From NCBI RefSeq assembly GCF_039535235.1, contig NZ_BAAAWU010000001.1, positions 7,381,001 through 7,445,000 on the forward strand: 64,000 nucleotides of DNA. Direction: 5' to 3'. Shown here piece by piece: positions 60,280 to 64,000 of the stretch; position 1 is the stretch's first letter; every line of letters begins with the position of its first letter. The stretch is from Streptomyces roseoviridis (GTDB taxonomy: Bacteria; Actinomycetota; Actinomycetes; Streptomycetales; Streptomycetaceae). The notes beneath the pieces are model-generated. The model ran no database searches. It saw only the letters and a list, made by a program, of their open reading frames with translations, and was not told the DNA's origin. The position numbers were made by a program, and so were the translations under genes.

Positions 60280-61392
60280 ATGCCTCCCGCCCCGCCGCTG
60301 CCTTCCGTCACCGTGGTTCTCGACCGTCACGACGACACGCTGCACACGCACACCGCTCTGGCCGCCCACCACCCGTCGTCCGGCCGGATCACCCTGCACC
60401 CCGGCCCCGGCACCACCAGCGAGACCGGCCTTGCCCACGACCTTCTCGCCGCCCTGGGCAAACCGCCCCTGCTCCCGGGCCGCTTTCCCGCCGGGCGCCA
60501 GCCCGCCTGGGAAGCCGCCAACGCCTGGATGACCGCCCTGCCCGTTACCCGGCTGACCGTCCTGCGCGCCCACCGCCTCACCGCCCGCCGCACGATGCGC
60601 CTCCTGGAGCTGCATGCCCTCACCGGGATCCACCTGACTCTGGTCTGCCATCGCCCCCATCTTCCCGCCGCCCTGCACCAGGCCCTGCAGACGGCCGACT
60701 ACTCCCTCACCACCGACTTCGACGCAGCCCGCCGCCACTACTACGGCACACCGGTCACCGAACCCCCACTCGCAGACGAGCCCGCCGGGCCGACCGGCCG
60801 GTGGCTCACCCTGCCCGCACTGGACCGCCTCATCTCCTACGACAGCCCCCGCCCCTGCACCGACCCGTGCACCCCGCCCCCGATCGCCTGGCGGCACCGC
60901 CCACCGCCCGCTCCTCTCACCGCGCACACCGCCCAGCAAGTCGCCCACCGACTGCACGCGGCGACCGCACATCCGCGCCTGGCCGCGGCCGTCGCCGCCG
61001 CACTGTTCACCGGCGCCTCCCTCCAGCAACTTGCCACCGCCCGCCCCCGCGACTACGACACCGCCGCGGCCACGCTCGCCCTGCACGACCGCGCCCGCTA
61101 CACCGACGGCTGCGCCGCCCACCCCGTACCGCCCTGGGCGGGCGTCTTCCTGCGGGCCTCGGCTTGTTTCACCCGGCTTACCTCCGGTGAGGACCAGGAG
61201 CTGCTCGTCGGGCCAGGTGACCGTGGGCACCTGCTCCGCGTGGCGGAGACGGCCAGGCTGCGCCCGCCCCAGCCGCCCGCGGCTCGCCGCAAAGGCCCGG
61301 TCGGCCGTGTGGAGTGGGACTGGCGCGAGCGGAAGGAAGCCGAGAGGTACGAAGCAGTTCCGACCAGTCGCGTCAGGCCCTCACGACGCTGA
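60280..61392 (+). CDS. accessory protein of the transposition module, 370 residues
   Basis: Not firmly recognised. It follows the broken ATPase by 11 bases. The N-terminal half has strands and helices in the style of an AAA sensor region (VTRLTVLRAHRLTARRTMRL, LLELHALTGIHLTLVCHRPH) without a Walker A motif. The C-terminal half resembles a tyrosine-recombinase fold (AAAVAAALFTGASLQQLATA, then RPRDYDTAAATLALHDR) but lacks the catalytic Arg at TGxR. Thus it may be a structural DNA-binding adaptor, in the way TniQ/TnsD proteins serve related elements, though it is not visibly a TniQ. The ATG at 60280 is the best start. It converges with the tpg-like gene. Confidence 0.6.
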   Translation: MPPAPPLPSVTVVLDRHDDTLHTHTALAAHHPSSGRITLHPGPGTTSETGLAHDLLAALGKPPLLPGRFPAGRQPAWEAANAWMTALPVTRLTVLRAHRLTARRTMRLLELHALTGIHLTLVCHRPHLPAALHQALQTADYSLTTDFDAARRHYYGTPVTEPPLADEPAGPTGRWLTLPALDRLISYDSPRPCTDPCTPPPIAWRHRPPPAPLTAHTAQQVAHRLHAATAHPRLAAAVAAALFTGASLQQLATARPRDYDTAAATLALHDRARYTDGCAAHPVPPWAGVFLRASACFTRLTSGEDQELLVGPGDRGHLLRVAETARLRPPQPPAARRKGPVGRVEWDWRERKEAERYEAVPTSRVRPSRR

Positions 61393-61423
61393 ACACCCTG
61401 ACCTGTGACGCGACGGGCCGGGC

Positions 61424-61981
61424 TCAGCCGATCGAGATTTCGGCGAACGCGACGTCGCTGAATGCGATGTGCAGACCGTGGGCCCGGCGGCCCCAATCGC
61501 GAAAGTAGGCGTGTCCCAGCGCGCGGGCGAGGATCACCGTCTGCTGCTGCTCGCCCGCGCCGGCATCCCGTGCGGCGAAGAGCTCCCGGGCTACCTCTCC
61601 CGGCAGGTCCTGGGTGATCCACCGCACCCGCGGGTCGTCCGAGGACCCTGCAGGAGCCGCGAACCCGAATCGCGCCCTGGTATGGAAGACGAACCCCTCC
61701 GCCTCTGCCTGGGCACGCCGACGGGCCCGTACTCGCGGCTGCCACCGAGCCAGGACCGCTTCCTCGATCGCTCGCACCTGCGTCGGACCCGGGGGACGAC
61801 GCGCTCCTGGTTTCATCGTCACCCACCGCTGCACGGTGCGCTGCGAGACCCCCAGCACGGCGGCCACCTGCCGGGTGGAACCCCGATGCGCCGCCAGCAG
61901 AAAACGCAGGCGGGCCTCGGTGCTTGAGGGAACGGGCCGGGTGCGCAACGCGCGCTCCAAACCCTGCTCGATCTGTCCCAT
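61424..61981 (-). CDS. tpg: telomere terminal protein, Tpg family
   Basis: Terminal proteins of this family are covalently bound to the 5' ends of linear Streptomyces replicons and prime end-patching. The 185-residue length equals that of known Tpg proteins. Characteristic segments are GQIEQGLERALRTRPVPSS, the HTH GSTRQVAAVLGVSQRTVQRW, EEAVLARWQPRVRARRRAQA, FHTRARFGFAAPAGSSDDPR and the C-terminal HAYFRDWGRRAHGLHIAFSD. The ATG at 61981 is chosen because it gives the standard Tpg N-terminus; the frame continues to 62047. The partner gene tap, normally directly upstream in the same operon, is not found in the 500 bases before it. Confidence 0.88.
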   Translation of the reverse strand: MGQIEQGLERALRTRPVPSSTEARLRFLLAAHRGSTRQVAAVLGVSQRTVQRWVTMKPGARRPPGPTQVRAIEEAVLARWQPRVRARRRAQAEAEGFVFHTRARFGFAAPAGSSDDPRVRWITQDLPGEVARELFAARDAGAGEQQQTVILARALGHAYFRDWGRRAHGLHIAFSDVAFAEISIG

Positions 61982-62505
61982 GCCCGCCTCTCGAAGCGGC
62001 TGGCCGGCGGGGCCGACACATGCAGTCCGTTGCGTCAGTTCTCCCACGTCGTCTGCCCCTGCCTGCCAGTTTCTGCAAACTCCAGACAGCGCTGGCTGAC
62101 GCAGGCTACGAGCCCCTGGGTGAGCATCCCGATAAGCCGAAGGAACGGGTCACGACAGACGCAACCGGCATCCCAGTGCTGTCCTTCTGGTACCGAGCCC
62201 AGGGCGAGGCGGGAGAGCTCCGCCGGGAGAAGACCTGGCGTGCCCCTCCGACTGCGCCTCGTCCACGACGCCGTCCGCTAGCGCCGGTTCCGGAGGCCTC
62301 ACTGCCGCGCACCCCGGCGGGAGGCTGGGGGAGCAATGCGCCCTCAGGGGGGGTGGGGTGCTTCGCAGCAGCCACAGGATGATCCTTGGGCCTCCGGAGC
62401 GCTACAGAAGAAGATCAGCAGTCAGCAGGCGTACAGCGACGAACCTCCCTTCTGAGCACGGACCACCCGGTCTGCCCGGCACTCATACGACCGGGACCGC
62501 TGTGA
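61982..62505. other. intergenic region between tpg-like and helicase genes
   Basis: About 520 bases. No tap gene is present. The plus strand has one protein-like piece near 62085-62240 (LQTALADAGYEPLGEHPDKP then VLSFWYRAQGEAGELRREKT) that is not open long enough to be a confirmed gene. Confidence 0.4.
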
Positions 62506-64000
62506 CTACGCCCACCGCATCCCGATCGTGGACAGCAGCTTCACGCGTTCCGGGGACAGCGTCGCCGCCCGGGAGCGCTGGTTCCCGACCCATGCCCCGA
62601 GCCGGATCTCTCGTTCCTCCCGCTGCTCCTGGTCTTCGCCGACGATGATCCGTTCGATGTGCTTGCGCGGCACCTGTAGGTGCCCCTCGCGCTCGTAGAA
62701 CTGGCGGGCGGCGGCGTAGTTCATGGCCCACTTGTCGGCCTGCGACCGGCGCGGTTTCGGCTTCTCCTCCTCGGTGGCGGGTGTGATCCCGAGGACGTGC
62801 TCACACATCCATTGCTGCACGGTGGTGAGGTTGTCCCAGCCGAGCCGCTGCGCCCGCACCCATCGCCCGAGGTCCTCGCCCTGGTGCATGACCTCGCCGG
62901 GCTCGGTCGGCAGTGTGCCGCCGGCCTCCTCGAGGTGGAGCCGGACGAGGTGGAAGGCGCGTTGCCATTCCACCGGCCAGGCCGGGCACCAGGAGGGGTC
63001 GATGTCCTCCAGCTGCTCGCGCCGCTCCTGCGACAGGGCGCCGGACCAGGACTCCACCGGCAGACCCTCGGCCTGGCGCTGTTCGAGTTCCTGGGCGCGC
63101 CGGGCGGCGGCGCGGGCGTTCTTCAGCCAGGTGCCCACCCGGTAGCCCTGGTGCGTGGCATCGAGCGGGGCCAGGAGGTGCCCGTTCACCTCGGCCCACC
63201 CGCGCGCGGCGGACAGGCCCTCCTCCCATGCGACGTCGTAGTGGCTCCACACCATGCCGAGCTTCTCCAGCTGCGCGATGCGGTCTTCGTCCATGTCCCC
63301 GCGGGCGTAGAACCGGCGAGCGTCGGCGATCCACTGCCCGAGCGGGAAGTTGGCGAGCGAGGCCGGCCACCCGATCCCCTCCGCCTCCTCGCCCTCCGGC
63401 ACGCGGTACGTGAACGGCACGCGAAGGTCGCCGTGCTCGCGCGCTAAGATGACGGCGGCCTCCACCCCGCGCCGCCAGTGCTCGTGCTCGGGGTTGAGGA
63501 CCCGCAGGTTGATGAACGCCGCCAGCTGCGCCGGGTCGCGCGGCGTCGAGAACTTCAACAGCTTCCGCGCGGGCGCCGACGGCCCGCCGGACCCGTTCCC
63601 CTCACCCCGGCTCTCTTGGCCCCCGCTGCGGCTCTGAACGCCCCTGACACGGCTCTGGGCCTGCTGCTCGGCGAGCTGCTCCACCACTCGAGCGTCGTGC
63701 GCCCTGAGCGCCTCCAGGAGCTTGGCCAGCCCACCGAACGCCCTGGAGGTCAGCATGTTGTCCGGTGTCTCGCCGGGCCCGAGGAGCACCGGCACCACGA
63801 GGGACGCGACCTTGCCTTCGCCCGGGTGCATCCGCAGCGCGCGGCCGACGGCCTGGACGAGGTCGGGCATGGAGCCGCGGACGTCGGCCCAGTAGACCGA
63901 GTCACATTCCCGGGTGTCCACGCCTTCCCCGAGTACCTTCACCGAGCCCAGGAAGCCCTTTTCCACCACCGTGCCGTCCGTGGCGATGCCGGAGGCGAAC
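62506..64000 (-). CDS. helicase with helicase-associated domains, 5' partial
   Basis: The C-terminal 497 residues of a superfamily 2 helicase; the frame stays open to the window edge, so the Walker motifs lie outside. The start of the visible part contains VKVLGEGVDT and DLVQAVGRALRM, motifs V and VI of the helicase core. The rest is a series of helicase-associated (HA) repeats, each with a pattern such as LGQWIADARRFYARGDMDED, VGTWLKNARAAARRAQELEQ, LGRWVRAQRLGWDNLTTVQQ and LGAWVGNQRSRAATLSPERV. Helicases of this type are frequent near Streptomyces telomeres (TtrA-like), which fits the adjacent tpg-like gene. Confidence 0.85.
   Translation of the reverse strand, partial: FASGIATDGTVVEKGFLGSVKVLGEGVDTRECDSVYWADVRGSMPDLVQAVGRALRMHPGEGKVASLVVPVLLGPGETPDNMLTSRAFGGLAKLLEALRAHDARVVEQLAEQQAQSRVRGVQSRSGGQESRGEGNGSGGPSAPARKLLKFSTPRDPAQLAAFINLRVLNPEHEHWRRGVEAAVILAREHGDLRVPFTYRVPEGEEAEGIGWPASLANFPLGQWIADARRFYARGDMDEDRIAQLEKLGMVWSHYDVAWEEGLSAARGWAEVNGHLLAPLDATHQGYRVGTWLKNARAAARRAQELEQRQAEGLPVESWSGALSQERREQLEDIDPSWCPAWPVEWQRAFHLVRLHLEEAGGTLPTEPGEVMHQGEDLGRWVRAQRLGWDNLTTVQQWMCEHVLGITPATEEEKPKPRRSQADKWAMNYAAARQFYEREGHLQVPRKHIERIIVGEDQEQREEREIRLGAWVGNQRSRAATLSPERVKLLSTIGMRWA

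Noticed and set aside
62106..62375. Search for the tap gene upstream of tpg
   Set aside because: The only minus-strand frame there is 89 codons of low-complexity sequence, far shorter than Tap and without any of its features.
1..64000. tRNA, rRNA or riboswitch genes
   Set aside because: I looked for cloverleaf-like segments and conserved rRNA stretches while reading and found none I could defend; a covariance-model search would be decisive.

Overview
The window is very GC-rich, uses GTG and TTG starts freely, and carries gene families typical of Streptomyces: a crt carotenoid operon, snapalysin, a DNRLRE secreted protein, a class II lasso peptide cluster and a Tpg-type telomere terminal protein. 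It reads as an arm of a linear Streptomyces replicon. The right edge, with a Tpg-like protein followed by a helicase with helicase-associated domains, suggests the end of the chromosome or of a linear plasmid is not far away.

Layout. 1-6.1 kb: part of a crtU-like gene facing a translationally coupled crtE-crtI-crtB-Rieske operon. 6.3-9.3 kb: small DUF genes and a lipoprotein. 9.5-15.5 kb: erythromycin-esterase family protein, an ISL3 scrap, a CASTOR/POLLUX-like channel protein and an L-glutamate-oxidase-like flavoenzyme. 15.9-18.8 kb: a secreted protein built of about 13 repeats, four of them almost identical. 19.4-20.9 kb: LysR regulator and an allene-oxide-cyclase-barrel-like protein. 21.9-26.9 kb: a complete lasso peptide cluster (precursor, cyclase, RRE protein, leader peptidase, ABC exporter) with predicted core LAGQGSPDLLGGHSLL. 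27-33 kb: TetR/VOC pair, cupin, histidine phosphatase, membrane protein. 33-41 kb: decayed region with IS21, Mu-type and IS5 remnants, orphan hypotheticals and a four-gene run of small secreted proteins, two with peptidoglycan-binding domains. 40.9-47.9 kb: a two-component system and a 1459-residue secreted amidase-domain protein coupled to a lipoprotein. 48.9-56.2 kb: a methyltransferase/serine-protease chimera, snapalysin, and tyrosinase, IS21 and IS481 wreckage around a DUF3224/WYL pair. 56.4-61.4 kb: a Mu/Tn7-like transposition module whose first ATPase carries a transposase-like N-terminal domain. 61.4-64 kb: tpg-like gene and the C-terminal part of a helicase.

How the genes work together. 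The crt genes make phytoene (CrtE, CrtB), desaturate it (CrtI), and probably lead towards an aromatic carotenoid (CrtU, Rieske protein). The lasso genes form one pathway: the RRE protein presents the leader, the B2 peptidase cuts it, the AsnB-like cyclase closes the Leu1-Asp8 ring, and the ABC protein exports the product. The transposition module looks partly disabled because its second ATPase has lost the Walker A segment. The most unusual items are the HTH-ATPase fusion, the in-frame methyltransferase-protease chimera, the lasso cyclase with an altered PP-loop, and the possible amidase/lipoprotein effector-immunity pair. All assignments come from reading the sequence and from memory of the families; no database search was done.
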